Shown here: positions 53,594 to 62,409 of the stretch, in pieces | Layout: each line of letters starts with the position of its first letter | How positions within the stretch are numbered: position 1 is the stretch's first letter | NCBI GenBank assembly: GCA_029260575.1 | Contig: JAJDDB010000035.1 | Location: 186,001-250,000, forward strand | Origin: Phycisphaerales bacterium | GTDB lineage: Bacteria; Planctomycetota; Phycisphaerae; Phycisphaerales; SM1A02 | Direction: 5' to 3' | Length of the DNA: 64,000 bases | The notes under the pieces: model-generated | The model's input: only the letters and a program-made list of their open reading frames with translations | Told to the model about the DNA's origin: nothing | The model's database searches: none | Position numbers and translations under genes: made by a program

Positions 53594-54190
53594 CTATGCC
53601 GCAGCGCCTTCCTTCTTCTCGAAGGGCATGCCGATTTCCGACAGAACGAACTGGCTCATCTGCGGCGTGGAGTTCTCAAACACGAGCGTGATGTGCATGC
53701 CGTGGTTAAAATTCACCTTGGCGATGTTGATCTCCGGCCAGACGGCCTGCTCGCTGAGTCCCATCGAATAACTTCCGCCGGGATCGAAGCTCTTGGTCTT
53801 CACTCCGCGGAAGTCCTTGATACGCGGAATTGCCAGGTTGATCAGTCGATCCAGGAAATTCCACATGCGCTCTCTGCGAAGCGTGACCATCACCGCAGAC
53901 GGCGCACCCTCGCGAACTTTGAAGTTCGCCACAGATCGACGTGCCTTGACCATGATCGGGCGCTGGCCCGTAATGGTCGAAAGCGTGTCAATCACGGTGT
54001 CTCGGATCTCCGGCTTGAGCTTCTGGTTCTCCAGGAACCGGCCAACACCGCTGTTAATCACGATCTTGGACAATCGCGGCAACTGGTGACGGTTGTCCAG
54101 TCCGAATTCCTTCTGCACCTTCTCAGCGATCTGCTCATCAAAGAGCTTCTTCAGCCGGGGTTCGATTTTTTCAGCAGCTTCAGCAGCCAT
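53594..54190 (-). CDS. rplE: 50S ribosomal protein L5
   Basis: L5 (198 residues) binds 5S rRNA and the P-site tRNA. It has [40 protein letters not shown] and [23 protein letters not shown] 54190 was chosen. It is slightly longer than the usual 180 at the N-terminus. Confidence 0.97.
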   Translation of the reverse strand: MAAEAAEKIEPRLKKLFDEQIAEKVQKEFGLDNRHQLPRLSKIVINSGVGRFLENQKLKPEIRDTVIDTLSTITGQRPIMVKARRSVANFKVREGAPSAVMVTLRRERMWNFLDRLINLAIPRIKDFRGVKTKSFDPGGSYSMGLSEQAVWPEINIAKVNFNHGMHITLVFENSTPQMSQFVLSEIGMPFEKKEGAAA

Positions 54191-54244
54191 TACTTCATTC
54201 CTCTGCACCGCTGCGGGCATCACATTCGCCCGCATGTCGGTTGG

Positions 54245-54577
54245 TTAACCTTTTGCCCCGCGAAGTGTGTGCAGCGCTTTGCCGTTGCGGGCTGCGATGC
54301 GCACTTTGGAGCCGTCCTTTTTTGTTTCAAACCGCACGCGTGACGGCATGCCGTCGACAACGGGGCTGACATTGCTGATATGCACCGGCATCTCGCGCCG
54401 AATCATGCCGCCCTGTGGGTTGGCCTGCGTTGGCTTGAGGTGCTTGGTACGGACGTTGACGCCCTGCACGATGACGCGGTTGTCATCTGGATAGACGCGC
54501 AACACCTCGCCGGTGACGCCCTTGTCGTTGCCTGCGGTCATGATGACCGTGTCGCCCTTGCGAATATGCCGTGCCAT
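54245..54577 (-). CDS. rplX: 50S ribosomal protein L24
   Basis: L24 (110 residues) starts 50S assembly. It has the KOW motif: MARHIRKGDTVIMTAGNDKG, VTGEVLRVYPDDNRVIVQGV and TKHLKPTQANPQGGMIRREM. Its ATG lies three bases after the rplN stop. Confidence 0.97.
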   Translation of the reverse strand: MARHIRKGDTVIMTAGNDKGVTGEVLRVYPDDNRVIVQGVNVRTKHLKPTQANPQGGMIRREMPVHISNVSPVVDGMPSRVRFETKKDGSKVRIAARNGKALHTLRGAKG

Positions 54578-54579
54578 GG

Positions 54580-54966
54580 TCAAACGACCTCCGAAGCCAG
54601 TGAAACGATCTTCATGTAGTTCTTTTCCCGAAGCTCGCGAGCCACTGCCCCGAAAATGCGTGTCCCTCTCGGGTTGCCTTCCGGGTCAATGATCACGCAC
54701 GCGTTGGAATCGAACCGAACGTACGAGCCGTCGTCACGGCGCGTGGGATACTTTGTGCGAACGATGACGGCGCGAACTTTGTCGCCAGCCTTGACGTCCG
54801 AGTTGGGCAGGGACTTCTTGACCGCACACACGATGCGATCACCGACGCCTGCCGTTCGACGAGTGAACCGACCGCGAGCGGTGGAACCGCCCAGCACGCC
54901 GATCACCTGAACGATCTTGGCGCCGCTGTTGTCCGCGACATCGATTCTGCTTTCCTTCTGAATCAT
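54580..54966 (-). CDS. rplN: 50S ribosomal protein L14
   Basis: L14 (128 residues) forms an intersubunit bridge. It has [36 protein letters not shown] and [20 protein letters not shown]. It is of normal length and position. Confidence 0.98.
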   Translation of the reverse strand: MIQKESRIDVADNSGAKIVQVIGVLGGSTARGRFTRRTAGVGDRIVCAVKKSLPNSDVKAGDKVRAVIVRTKYPTRRDDGSYVRFDSNACVIIDPEGNPRGTRIFGAVARELREKNYMKIVSLASEVV

Positions 54967-55003
54967 GGGTGTTGGTCCTTTGACCGGCTTGCGGCCGGGC
55001 TCC

Positions 55004-55294
55004 TTAGCGCGTCACCGCCTCCGGCGCTGACTCCAATACACGGAGCAGCACCCAGGACTTTGTCTTTGAAACCGGTCGGCATTCGGCAACTTCCACCCGG
55101 TCGCCGACCTTCGATGCGTTGTCTTCATCATGCACGTGCAGAACCGTTCGCCGACGCATGTACTTGCCGTACTTCGGGTGCTTCACCGAAAACGCGATTG
55201 CAACCTTGCATGTCTTATCGCGCGCGTCAGACTGAACGACACCCACTCGGCGGGGCGCCTGTTCTGAAACTTTGATTTCTGTCGCTTGACTCAC
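55004..55294 (-). CDS. rpsQ: 30S ribosomal protein S17
   Basis: S17 has an OB fold: [40 protein letters not shown] and [23 protein letters not shown] 55294 gives about 96 residues, near the family length. A GTG at 55378, inside rpmC, would add 28 residues that do not look like S17. Confidence 0.95.
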   Translation of the reverse strand: MSQATEIKVSEQAPRRVGVVQSDARDKTCKVAIAFSVKHPKYGKYMRRRTVLHVHDEDNASKVGDRVEVAECRPVSKTKSWVLLRVLESAPEAVTR

Positions 55295-55352
55295 GTTCGA
55301 TTCGTCCGTTTCTGCTTGTGCCCTGGGTCTAACTGAACCCGATGCAGGGCGA

Positions 55353-55550
55353 TTACGCTGTTGCCGCTGCTCGTCCACTTTGTTCGGTCTTCAGCCGCGC
55401 AAGGTCCTTGCGGATCTTGCGGAACTGCGATGTGTCTTCGATCTTTTCCGTCACCGACTGGTTGCGAAGTTCGAACAGCCGCCCACGCAACCGTTTGACT
55501 TCGATGTCCAGTTCTTCTTCGCTGAGCTTGTGAACTTCTTTGGCTTTCAT
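55353..55550 (-). CDS. rpmC: 50S ribosomal protein L29
   Basis: L29 (65 residues) lies at the tunnel exit. It opens [20 protein letters not shown] and continues with [20 protein letters not shown], the helix pair typical of L29. The standard order rplP-rpmC-rpsQ is kept. Confidence 0.96.
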   Translation of the reverse strand: MKAKEVHKLSEEELDIEVKRLRGRLFELRNQSVTEKIEDTSQFRKIRKDLARLKTEQSGRAAATA

Positions 55551-55637
55551 TACTGCTCACGCAATCCTTCGTAACTTCGTTGCTTCTAACTGCTCGTGCA
55601 CTGTTGCCGGCCATCGCCGGCGAACCCGCACGTTTGA

Positions 55638-56057
55638 TCACACTGCGATACGCCTGCCGACGAACCGGCACCGAACCGGCATCTTGTGGGCGATACGCGC
55701 CAGTGCCTGCTTGGCGATGTCTTCGGGAACGCCTGCGATTTCATACAGCATCGTGCCCGGCTTCACCCGTGCAGCCCAAAAATCCGTGTCCGCCTTGCCC
55801 TTACCCATTCGTGTTTCCAGCGGCTTCTTGGAAATCGGCTTGTCCGGAAAGATGCGAATGAAGACCTTGCCCTGACGACGCAGGAAGTGCTGCGCTGCAA
55901 TACGGCCGGCCTCGATCTGACGGGCGCTGACCCAATGCGTCTCCAGTGCCTGCAGACCGTATTCGCCATACGACACGTAATTGCCTCGCGTCGCATTGCC
56001 GCGCATCTTGCCGCGCTGCTGCTTGCGAAACTTGATTCTCTTGGGCATCCGGGGCAT
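55638..56057 (-). CDS. rplP: 50S ribosomal protein L16
   Basis: L16 (139 residues) contacts A-site tRNA. It has PKRIKFRKQQRGKMRGNATR, GYGLQAL as YGLQALETHWVSARQIEAGR, and RMGKGKADTDFWAARVKPG. ATG 56057 has AAGGA upstream. Confidence 0.97.
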   Translation of the reverse strand: MPRMPKRIKFRKQQRGKMRGNATRGNYVSYGEYGLQALETHWVSARQIEAGRIAAQHFLRRQGKVFIRIFPDKPISKKPLETRMGKGKADTDFWAARVKPGTMLYEIAGVPEDIAKQALARIAHKMPVRCRFVGRRIAV

Positions 56058-56132
56058 CGAAACAATCCTTACAAATCAAATCCTTGGAACCGCCTCTACA
56101 CAATCGAAGAAACGGCAGTCGTTCTCAATCAA

Positions 56133-56837
56133 TCAACGTCGGCCACGGGCACGAGCGCGAGCGCCTGCTGCACGTGAATCCAGTTGCTCCTCTTCAGCAT
56201 CGGTATACATCCCTTTGTAGACCCACACCTTCACGCCGATGATCCCGTATGTCGTGCCTGCGTGAATGCAGGCGTAATCAACGTTGGCTTGCAACGTCGA
56301 CAACGGGATCGAACCCAGACGCGTATCGAACCGACGGGACATTTCCGCACCGCCAAGACGACCGGACACCTGGATGCGAACACCTTTGGCACCGTTTTGC
56401 ATTGCGGCTTCGCAGCGCTGCTTGAGTAGACGCCGGAAGTTCGCACGCTTTTTCATTTGTTCGCCGATGGCTTCGCCGATCAGCGCTGCGTTTGTGTCTG
56501 GGCTGTTGATCTCGAGAATCTTGATCGAGACCTTTCGACCTGTCAGCGCCATCAGATCCTGCGACAACCGATCGATCTCCGCACCCTTGGGGCCGATGAC
56601 GAGACCAGGCCGTGCGGTCTTGACCAGCACGGTCAATTCCTCACGAGTGCGCTCAATATGAATATCACTGACAGCAGCAAACGGCGGCGTGCGATTGAGT
56701 CGCTTGTCGACGTATTGGCGGATGCGATAATCCTCGACCAGCAGCTCAGCGAACAGCGCCTTGGGCGCGTACCACCGACTGCGGTGTACTTCCGTCACGC
56801 CAACGCGAAATCCAAGTGGGTGTGTCTTTTGTCCCAT
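56133..56837 (-). CDS. rpsC: 30S ribosomal protein S3
   Basis: S3 (234 residues) forms part of the mRNA entry. It has MGQKTHPLGFRVGVTEVHRS, the KH domain PGLVIGPKGAEIDRLSQDLM, and GRLGGAEMSRRFDTRLGSIP. It ends in an Arg-rich tail (RAAGARARARGRR). Confidence 0.97.
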   Translation of the reverse strand: MGQKTHPLGFRVGVTEVHRSRWYAPKALFAELLVEDYRIRQYVDKRLNRTPPFAAVSDIHIERTREELTVLVKTARPGLVIGPKGAEIDRLSQDLMALTGRKVSIKILEINSPDTNAALIGEAIGEQMKKRANFRRLLKQRCEAAMQNGAKGVRIQVSGRLGGAEMSRRFDTRLGSIPLSTLQANVDYACIHAGTTYGIIGVKVWVYKGMYTDAEEEQLDSRAAGARARARGRR

Positions 56838-56840
56838 GAA

Positions 56841-57173
56841 TCAGGCCTTCTCTTCCACTGCCAGATGCAGATGACTGCTGCGTTTGAGAATCGGATGTGC
56901 ACGACCGCGGTCTTTCGGCTGCCAACGCTTCATGACCGGTCCTTCGTCCACGCGAGCTTCGCTGATGACCAGCGTTTCAACCGACGCGTCCTGCTCTTCA
57001 GCATTGGCGATCGCGCTGGTCAGCACCGCTTTGTAGTACGCAGCGCCGCGACGCTTGGACATCTCGAGCTGGTTCATCGCATCAGCAACAGGCAGCCCGC
57101 GGATCAGGTCCGCTATCAGCCGTGCCTTCCGCGGCGCGATGCGTGCAAATCGATGTATTGCTTTGTATGCCAT
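56841..57173 (-). CDS. rplV: 50S ribosomal protein L22
   Basis: L22 (110 residues) lines the peptide exit tunnel. It has RIAPRKARLIADLIRGLPVA, LTSAIANAEEQ and the C-terminal tunnel-loop region (KRWQPKDRGRAHPILKRSSH). The Met at 57173 (MAYKAIHRFARIAP) was chosen. Confidence 0.97.
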   Translation of the reverse strand: MAYKAIHRFARIAPRKARLIADLIRGLPVADAMNQLEMSKRRGAAYYKAVLTSAIANAEEQDASVETLVISEARVDEGPVMKRWQPKDRGRAHPILKRSSHLHLAVEEKA

Positions 57174-57197
57174 AACTGTCAACCGTCCCAAGCGACT

Positions 57198-57485
57198 TTA
57201 CTTCTTGCCGCCCCTGATGCCTTCCTTCTTGTTCGTGTGCCCACGGAACAAACGCGTCGGGCTGAATTCGCCAAGCTTGTGTCCCACCATGTCTTCAGTG
57301 ATGAACACATCAATGAAGTGTCGGCCGTTGTGCACCTGGAAAGTCGTGCCCACAAATTCAGGCACAACTGTGCATGAACGCGCCCACGTGCGAATCGGTT
57401 GACGCGCACCGGTATCCTGTTGCCGCATCACTTTCGTGTACAGCTTCTCGTCGACGTACGGACCTTTTTTCAGCGATCGTGACAT
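57198..57485 (-). CDS. rpsS: 30S ribosomal protein S19
   Basis: S19 (95 residues) is in the 30S head. It has [35 protein letters not shown] and [20 protein letters not shown]. It is between rplB and rplV as usual. Confidence 0.98.
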   Translation of the reverse strand: MSRSLKKGPYVDEKLYTKVMRQQDTGARQPIRTWARSCTVVPEFVGTTFQVHNGRHFIDVFITEDMVGHKLGEFSPTRLFRGHTNKKEGIRGGKK

Positions 57486-57508
57486 AGGGGGTTCTCAGTG
57501 AAAATCTG

Positions 57509-58366
57509 TCAAAGCTTAAGCTGACCGTAGCGCTTGCTCTTGCGCCGACGGAGAATGCGATTGTCTGTCCAACGGCCGCGCGGTCGCGTGCGTCCGCCCT
57601 TGGCCTTCGTGCCCGATGCACTTGCCGGCTCACGGCCGCCCTTGGAACGACCTTCGCCACCGCCCAGCGGATGCGAAGCGTGATCCTTTGCGACGCCACG
57701 AACCTTCGGCTTCCGGCCGCGCCAACGATTGCGGCCGGCCTTGCCGAGCTTAATGTTCTGATGATCGGTGTTGCCAAGCTCGCCGATCGTTGCACGACAT
57801 TCGATAGACACCTGGCGGATTTCACCCGACGGCAACACCAGTGTGGCCCAACGACCTTCACGGTTGGTCAGTCGCGCGCCGCTTCCGGCTGAGCGACAAA
57901 GTTTGCCGCCCTTGCCCGGCTCGAACTCAATGTTGTGCACGGTCAAACCAGTCGGGATGAACTTCAGCGGCATGCAGTTGCCTGCTGCCGGTTCAACTGC
58001 GCTATTGAAGGAACTGACCACTTCAGCGCCGTCCTTCAATCCGCGCGGCGCGAGGATGTACCGCTTCGTGCCGTCTTCGTATTCCAGCAGTGCGATATGG
58101 CACGTACGATTCGGGTCATATTCGATGCCGATGACTTTGGCAGTCATGTCATCTTTATTGCGCCGGAAATCGATCATGCGGTATCGGCGTTTGTGTCCGC
58201 CGCCACGGCCGCGCACGGTGATCTTGCCCTGGTTGTTGCGCCCGCCGGTTTTCTTCAACGGCTTCAACAGGGATTTCTCCGGCGTGTTCTTGGTCACCTC
58301 GACGTGGAGGTTGACCGAAGCATTTCGCCGGCCGTTTGTGGTTGGCTTGTAAACTCGAATAGCCAT
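57509..58366 (-). CDS. rplB: 50S ribosomal protein L2
   Basis: L2 (285 residues) supports the peptidyl transferase centre. It has VRGRGGGHKRRYRMIDFRRN, the RNA-binding core, and DHASHPLGGGEGRSKGGREP near the end. No Shine-Dalgarno is visible; a heptamer repeat lies 10 bases before the ATG. Confidence 0.98.
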   Translation of the reverse strand: MAIRVYKPTTNGRRNASVNLHVEVTKNTPEKSLLKPLKKTGGRNNQGKITVRGRGGGHKRRYRMIDFRRNKDDMTAKVIGIEYDPNRTCHIALLEYEDGTKRYILAPRGLKDGAEVVSSFNSAVEPAAGNCMPLKFIPTGLTVHNIEFEPGKGGKLCRSAGSGARLTNREGRWATLVLPSGEIRQVSIECRATIGELGNTDHQNIKLGKAGRNRWRGRKPKVRGVAKDHASHPLGGGEGRSKGGREPASASGTKAKGGRTRPRGRWTDNRILRRRKSKRYGQLKL

Positions 58367-58376
58367 GTGTAAAAAC

Positions 58377-58400
58377 CAGAAGTCAGGGGTCAGAAGTCAG
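58377..58400. repeat. Heptamer repeat in the rplW-rplB spacer
   Basis: The plus strand reads CAGAAGT, CAGGGGT, CAGAAGT, CAG: three full 7-base units and a partial one. It lies 10 bases from the rplB start codon. The same unit occurs in two flagellar-operon spacers. Confidence 0.75.
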
Positions 58401-58436
58401 TACGCCGCTGTCGGCGTCGCGATACTCGATTCAATT

Positions 58437-58715
58437 TCAGAACAACTCGATCCGATCATCCGGGTGCACCTTGATGGTGGCCCGTTTCATTTCCTTGCTG
58501 CGCCAGTAGCCGAACTTGTTGCGACGTTTCTGGCCCTTACGATTCTGCGTCGCCACGCCGAGCACGCGCACGCTGTACAGATCTTCAACTGCCTTCTTGA
58601 TCTGATCCTTGGTGGCGTGTCGATCGACGATGAAACTCACGCGATTCTGTTCGCTTGCCTGGAACGTCGTCTTTTCAGTGACGAGCGGCTTGTGAATGAT
58701 TTGGGTCGCTTCCAT
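58437..58715 (-). CDS. rplW: 50S ribosomal protein L23
   Basis: L23 (92 residues) docks factors at the exit tunnel. It has IIHKPLVTEKTTFQASEQNR, FIVDRHATKDQIKKAVEDLY and a shortened loop. Its ATG overlaps the rplD stop (TGATG), so translation is coupled. Confidence 0.96.
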   Translation of the reverse strand: MEATQIIHKPLVTEKTTFQASEQNRVSFIVDRHATKDQIKKAVEDLYSVRVLGVATQNRKGQKRRNKFGYWRSKEMKRATIKVHPDDRIELF

Positions 58716-59380
58716 CAGGCTGCTTCCTTTCCACCTGCAGCGACGGCAGTCCACAACGTGCCATCCAGGAATGCCTTCAGGCTGTCGCGATCAATCACCA
58801 CGTAGCGATGGTTCAGCAACTCAAACGCATTGAGTTGATCCGTGCGAATAGTGCTGACGTTATCCAGATTCCGAGCTGACAGCGCCGCGTTGCGGTTGGC
58901 GGGATCAAGCGCGACGAGACACGTGCGGTCGATTCCAAGTGCATCGAGCAGGCTCTTGAACTGGCTGGTCTTTGGTTCGTTGAATTTCAAACCATCGATG
59001 CACTTGACTTCACTGTCCACGAGTTTGGCAAGCAGAGCATTACGATTGGCGAGACGGCGCATCTTCTTGGGCATGTCCTTGCGGTATGCCTCGCGCTGTT
59101 TGGTCTTTGCAAATGCAACGCCGCCGCCCTTGCGAATCACGGTTCGCCGGGAACCTGCCCGGGCATTACCTGTGCCTTTTTGGCGATACAGCTTTCGCGT
59201 TGAACCGGACACCATCGAACGACTCTTGGTTCGTGCAGAACCCTGTCGCTGATTCGCGTGGAACATGACGTATGCCTGTTTGAGCAGCGCGGGTTTCACC
59301 TCGCCGCCAAGCTGGCTCTCGTCAATGGAAAGCGTGTCTACTTCCTTGCCGCTCGTGTTGTATACGGGCAGATCAATCAT
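58715..59380 (-). CDS. rplD: 50S ribosomal protein L4
   Basis: L4 (221 residues) binds 23S rRNA; in E. coli it also represses its own operon. It has the conserved loop RQKGTGNARAGSRRTVIRKG-type region and SLLDALGIDRTCLVALDPAN. ATG 59380 was chosen of three successive ATG codons because AGGTG lies at good spacing. A hairpin (59393-59407) stands just upstream. Confidence 0.95.
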   Translation of the reverse strand: MIDLPVYNTSGKEVDTLSIDESQLGGEVKPALLKQAYVMFHANQRQGSARTKSRSMVSGSTRKLYRQKGTGNARAGSRRTVIRKGGGVAFAKTKQREAYRKDMPKKMRRLANRNALLAKLVDSEVKCIDGLKFNEPKTSQFKSLLDALGIDRTCLVALDPANRNAALSARNLDNVSTIRTDQLNAFELLNHRYVVIDRDSLKAFLDGTLWTAVAAGGKEAA

Positions 59381-59392
59381 CATCATCACCTG

Positions 59393-59407
59393 GTAGCCCG
59401 AGGCTAC
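59393..59407 (-). promoter_or_regulatory. Small hairpin just before the rplD Shine-Dalgarno
   Basis: The stem gtagcc / ggctac has a 3-base loop and ends 3-4 bases before AGGTG of rplD. It could modulate initiation. It lies in the 176-base rplC-rplD spacer, which holds no gene. Confidence 0.35.
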
Positions 59408-59556
59408 TCGTCTCGCCGCACCCTCCAGCCGACTGTTCAGCAACGTGCTCGTTGCCGACTGGCAGGGATCTTGACTCGGTCGTCTTCAGTCATGCTGTCG
59501 TGACCGTGTGGTTCCCTGTGCGGGTGCACATCCGGGCCTTCACGATCGATCGGCTC

Positions 59557-60246
59557 TTACGAACCGGCCTTGAGCAGCGCCTGCTTTCTCCTGTTCAAAC
59601 GAACGGCTTCCTGCACAAACAACAATCCCCCGTTGGCACCGGGCACCGGGCCCTTGACCAGCAGGAGATTCTGCACAGGATCAATCTTGACTATCTCAAG
59701 CGAACGCTCGGACACACGGGCATCACCCATATGGCCAGCCATGCGCTTGCCTTTTTTCAACTTTGGGCCGGTACCAAGGTTGGTGCCGTGGCCACTGATC
59801 GAACCGGAGGTACGGTGGCTGCGCTGCACGCCGTGCGACGCTTCCTTGCCGCGGAAGTTGTGGCGTTTCATCACGCCCTGAAATCCCTTGCCCTTGCTCC
59901 GGCCGACGACGTCGACGTACTTCACATCTTCAAACGCGCTGACATCAATGCTCTGGCCGAGCTCAAACTGCTGCGCATCATCATCACTGTCCAAACGGTA
60001 TTCGCGATGCCAATGCAGCGGACCGCTTCCAGCCTTGGCGTCGTGACCGATCACCGGCATGGTGCTTCGCTGCGCGCGGCGCTCACTGAAGCCAAGCTGC
60101 ACCGCGCTGTACCCATCGCGCTCGGTGGTCTTCACCTGCGTGACGATGCACGGACCGGCTTCGATCACGGTGACCGGCATGTTGCGGCCGTCTTCCGTGA
60201 AGAAACGAGTCATTCCAACTTTTCGTCCTAGCAGTGCAGCGGACAT
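59557..60246 (-). CDS. rplC: 50S ribosomal protein L3
   Basis: L3 (229 residues) initiates 50S assembly. It has LLGRKVGMTRFFTEDGRNMP, GRSKGKGFQGVMKRHNFRG and SHGVQRSHRTSGSISG. ATG 60246 was chosen (MSAALLGRKVGMT). Confidence 0.97.
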   Translation of the reverse strand: MSAALLGRKVGMTRFFTEDGRNMPVTVIEAGPCIVTQVKTTERDGYSAVQLGFSERRAQRSTMPVIGHDAKAGSGPLHWHREYRLDSDDDAQQFELGQSIDVSAFEDVKYVDVVGRSKGKGFQGVMKRHNFRGKEASHGVQRSHRTSGSISGHGTNLGTGPKLKKGKRMAGHMGDARVSERSLEIVKIDPVQNLLLVKGPVPGANGGLLFVQEAVRLNRRKQALLKAGS

Positions 60247-60321
60247 TGTGACTTCAACTCCAGGTCCGAACAATTCCGGAAAAAACAAGCGACGACTGAT
60301 GCATTCAGCCGCCGCAAAAAA

Positions 60322-60630
60322 CTATGCCTTGATCTTGATAAAGACGCCAGCCGGAACGACGAGACGGTTGAGTGCTTCAACCGTGCGCGCGTTCGGATCG
60401 CTGATGTCAATGATCCTTTTGTGTGTACGAATCTCAAACTGCTCACGAGACTTCTTGTCAATGAACGCAGAACGATTGACCGTGTATACCTCGCGGCGCG
60501 TTGGCAGCGGGATCGGACCGGCCACGTTCGCACCAGTTCGCTTGGCGTGATCAACGATTTCTTTCGCTGACACATCAAGAGCCTGATGGTCATACGCTTC
60601 CATACGGATTCGAATCTTGCCGTCGCTCAT
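60322..60630 (-). CDS. rpsJ: 30S ribosomal protein S10
   Basis: S10 (102 residues) is the first gene of the operon. It has [40 protein letters not shown] and the [15 protein letters not shown] signature. ATG 60630 was chosen. In many phyla str-operon genes (rpsL, rpsG, fusA, tuf) precede it; here the gene upstream is unrelated and divergent. Confidence 0.98.
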   Translation of the reverse strand: MSDGKIRIRMEAYDHQALDVSAKEIVDHAKRTGANVAGPIPLPTRREVYTVNRSAFIDKKSREQFEIRTHKRIIDISDPNARTVEALNRLVVPAGVFIKIKA

Positions 60631-60645
60631 CGAAGAGTACGTCCC

Positions 60646-60661
60646 TGCTGGTCGGCCAGCA
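60646..60661 (-). promoter_or_regulatory. Leader hairpin before rpsJ
   Basis: Stem tgctgg / ccagca with a 4-base loop lies 16-31 bases before the rpsJ start, next to its agggac Shine-Dalgarno-like stretch. The leader holds two or three other short hairpins. A role in autogenous control, as by L4 in E. coli, is possible. Confidence 0.3.
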
Positions 60662-60789
60662 CGCTTCAAGTTCAAAGTCGTCTAAGACAGTTTGACCCCG
60701 CCACGGCTTCTCGATCCTGCCAGAAGCAGGCATCAATCCATGCCACGATGGGGTCCCCACCAAATGCTCGCTCGTGGAGCGAATCGGCG

Positions 60790-60817
60790 ATGATATTCAC
60801 CTTCCCGGCCCTGTCAA
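60790..60817 (-). promoter_or_regulatory. Promoter of the S10-spc-alpha operon
   Basis: On the minus strand ttgaca (60817-60812) is followed after 16 bases by tatcat (60795-60790), matching 6/6 and 5/6 of the sigma-70 consensus. It gives a leader of about 150 bases before rpsJ. It lies in the 287-base gap that separates rpsJ from the divergent exported-protein gene; the remainder of the gap holds no gene. Confidence 0.65.
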
Positions 60818-60917
60818 CTCAATCAGCCGATTGAAGCCAAACCATTTTGCCAACTTTCTCGCCATGACGTCATGTCGATCACATGCCGATTGCGCCTCTC
60901 GGGGATACAGTCACCAT

Positions 60918-62393
60918 ATGCGATACCCCTCCTACTCCGTCGCCTGTCGCCACGCACTGATCTGCATACTTCTTGGCAGCCTCGGGCAGCCTGTTCTTGC
61001 TCAGACAGTCCGCAGCAGTCGCCAAACCCCCCCCGAAACCGACCAGACGATCGATCTAACGCTTGATCCGATCCCGTTGAAGGTCGAATCCCTCGGCCTG
61101 TCCATGCACCCGCCCGCTGCAGCAAATGTCAGCGCACAGCGAGCCAATGACAAGGTTTCGGTATCGCTGACTGAGCCGATCGCCAACCCACGCTGGTCGA
61201 TGACGCTGCAACTGCTGAGCTCAACATTGCAAAACCCGACCGCCAAAGCTCAGGTACAGGACCATCTGGATTCGTTGGCAAGCCGCGGGGCACAATTCGA
61301 AGTTATTAGTAATAAGTCAGTTACGATCAATACCATCGACGGCCAGCTCTGCTATCTCCGTCAGACGACAACCGCCGGCCAGCAATACATCGCTGGGTGG
61401 CTGATCCTCCCCGCCGGCCGCCAGTCCTTCCTAGTCGCATCCTCTTTAGTCATGCCCGACGTCTTCGAGGAATTCCTGCCCACGCTCGAAGCCAGCATGC
61501 ACACCATCGAAATCACCAGCCAGGAGGAGCTCTCACTGCGAATTCGGGCTCAGATCGAATCCGGCCGGGAGGTGCTTGAATCAATCACGCCGGAGAAGAT
61601 TCAGTCCATCGCTGAAAATACAGCTCCACAGTGGCGTCGAATCTATCGGCCGTCGGATTCCGCGGTGCCCGATCAGGAAATCGGATACATGGTGCTCAAT
61701 GTCTTCGCCGGCAAGCGTGGGCTACTCACGCCCAGCCGCCACGAAATTGACTACGACGCAGCCGAGCACGAGGTCGGCCTCATCGTCCGGGCCAACGTCC
61801 GTGTGCTGGAAGCCCGAGATGTTCGCGATGTCGAAATGCTGTACTGGATGAGCTTCGACCAGGCAGAAGAGGGCTTCTCTGTCCGCGCGACCCGCAAACA
61901 GGGCGAAGCCTCTGCCAGCGAAGCGATTTCAGGCGTGCGCACACGCCCCACCACCGGCGACCCCATACCACTGCTCACTGTCATCACTATGGGTGAGTTC
62001 ACCCGGGCCCGCGAACCCGTGCAGTGGAACGTCCCCGATGTCTATCTCTCGCAAGCTCTGAACTGGATTCTCCCCCGCGTGCTGCCACGTGACGGCGCAC
62101 AGCACACCTATTCCTACTACTTCTTTGACATGTCTATTGCCAACCCGTCATTGCAGCGGCGCATCGATCTGTGGAAACCCGCAGACACCGGAGCCGAACA
62201 GTGGCAACTCACAAGCACCGTCGGCAATAACGACAAATCCATAGTCAGCATCTATGACCCCGCAGGCCAACTCATCCGCAGAGAACATCCCGATGGCTCG
62301 CGCACCGAACCCGTTGATCTCATCGAACTGCGACGCATCTGGGTTTCCAAGAACCTGCCGCTGAATGCTGAGGATCTCCAAAAACGAAAGTGA
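60918..62393 (+). CDS. Secreted protein of unknown function
   Basis: From ATG 60918 the protein has 491 residues, with a signal peptide (HALICILLGSLGQPVLAQ, cut near residue 29). The mature part has a domain reminiscent of a small stress/lipid-binding beta sheet (SMTLQLLSSTLQNPTAKAQV, INTIDGQLCYLRQTTTAGQQ, AGWLILPAGRQSFLVASSLV). A second beta-rich domain near 210-470 follows (IGYMVLNVFAGKRGLLTPSR, DVEMLYWMSFD). No catalytic motif was recognised. The next gene, a lipoprotein, is 16 bases downstream and shares themes (tests of tail-to-tail YRISGGDHDD-type beta strands), so the two probably form an operon. Confidence 0.7.
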   Translation: MRYPSYSVACRHALICILLGSLGQPVLAQTVRSSRQTPPETDQTIDLTLDPIPLKVESLGLSMHPPAAANVSAQRANDKVSVSLTEPIANPRWSMTLQLLSSTLQNPTAKAQVQDHLDSLASRGAQFEVISNKSVTINTIDGQLCYLRQTTTAGQQYIAGWLILPAGRQSFLVASSLVMPDVFEEFLPTLEASMHTIEITSQEELSLRIRAQIESGREVLESITPEKIQSIAENTAPQWRRIYRPSDSAVPDQEIGYMVLNVFAGKRGLLTPSRHEIDYDAAEHEVGLIVRANVRVLEARDVRDVEMLYWMSFDQAEEGFSVRATRKQGEASASEAISGVRTRPTTGDPIPLLTVITMGEFTRAREPVQWNVPDVYLSQALNWILPRVLPRDGAQHTYSYYFFDMSIANPSLQRRIDLWKPADTGAEQWQLTSTVGNNDKSIVSIYDPAGQLIRREHPDGSRTEPVDLIELRRIWVSKNLPLNAEDLQKRK

Positions 62394-62409
62394 GAACAAG
62401 GCTTTCATC

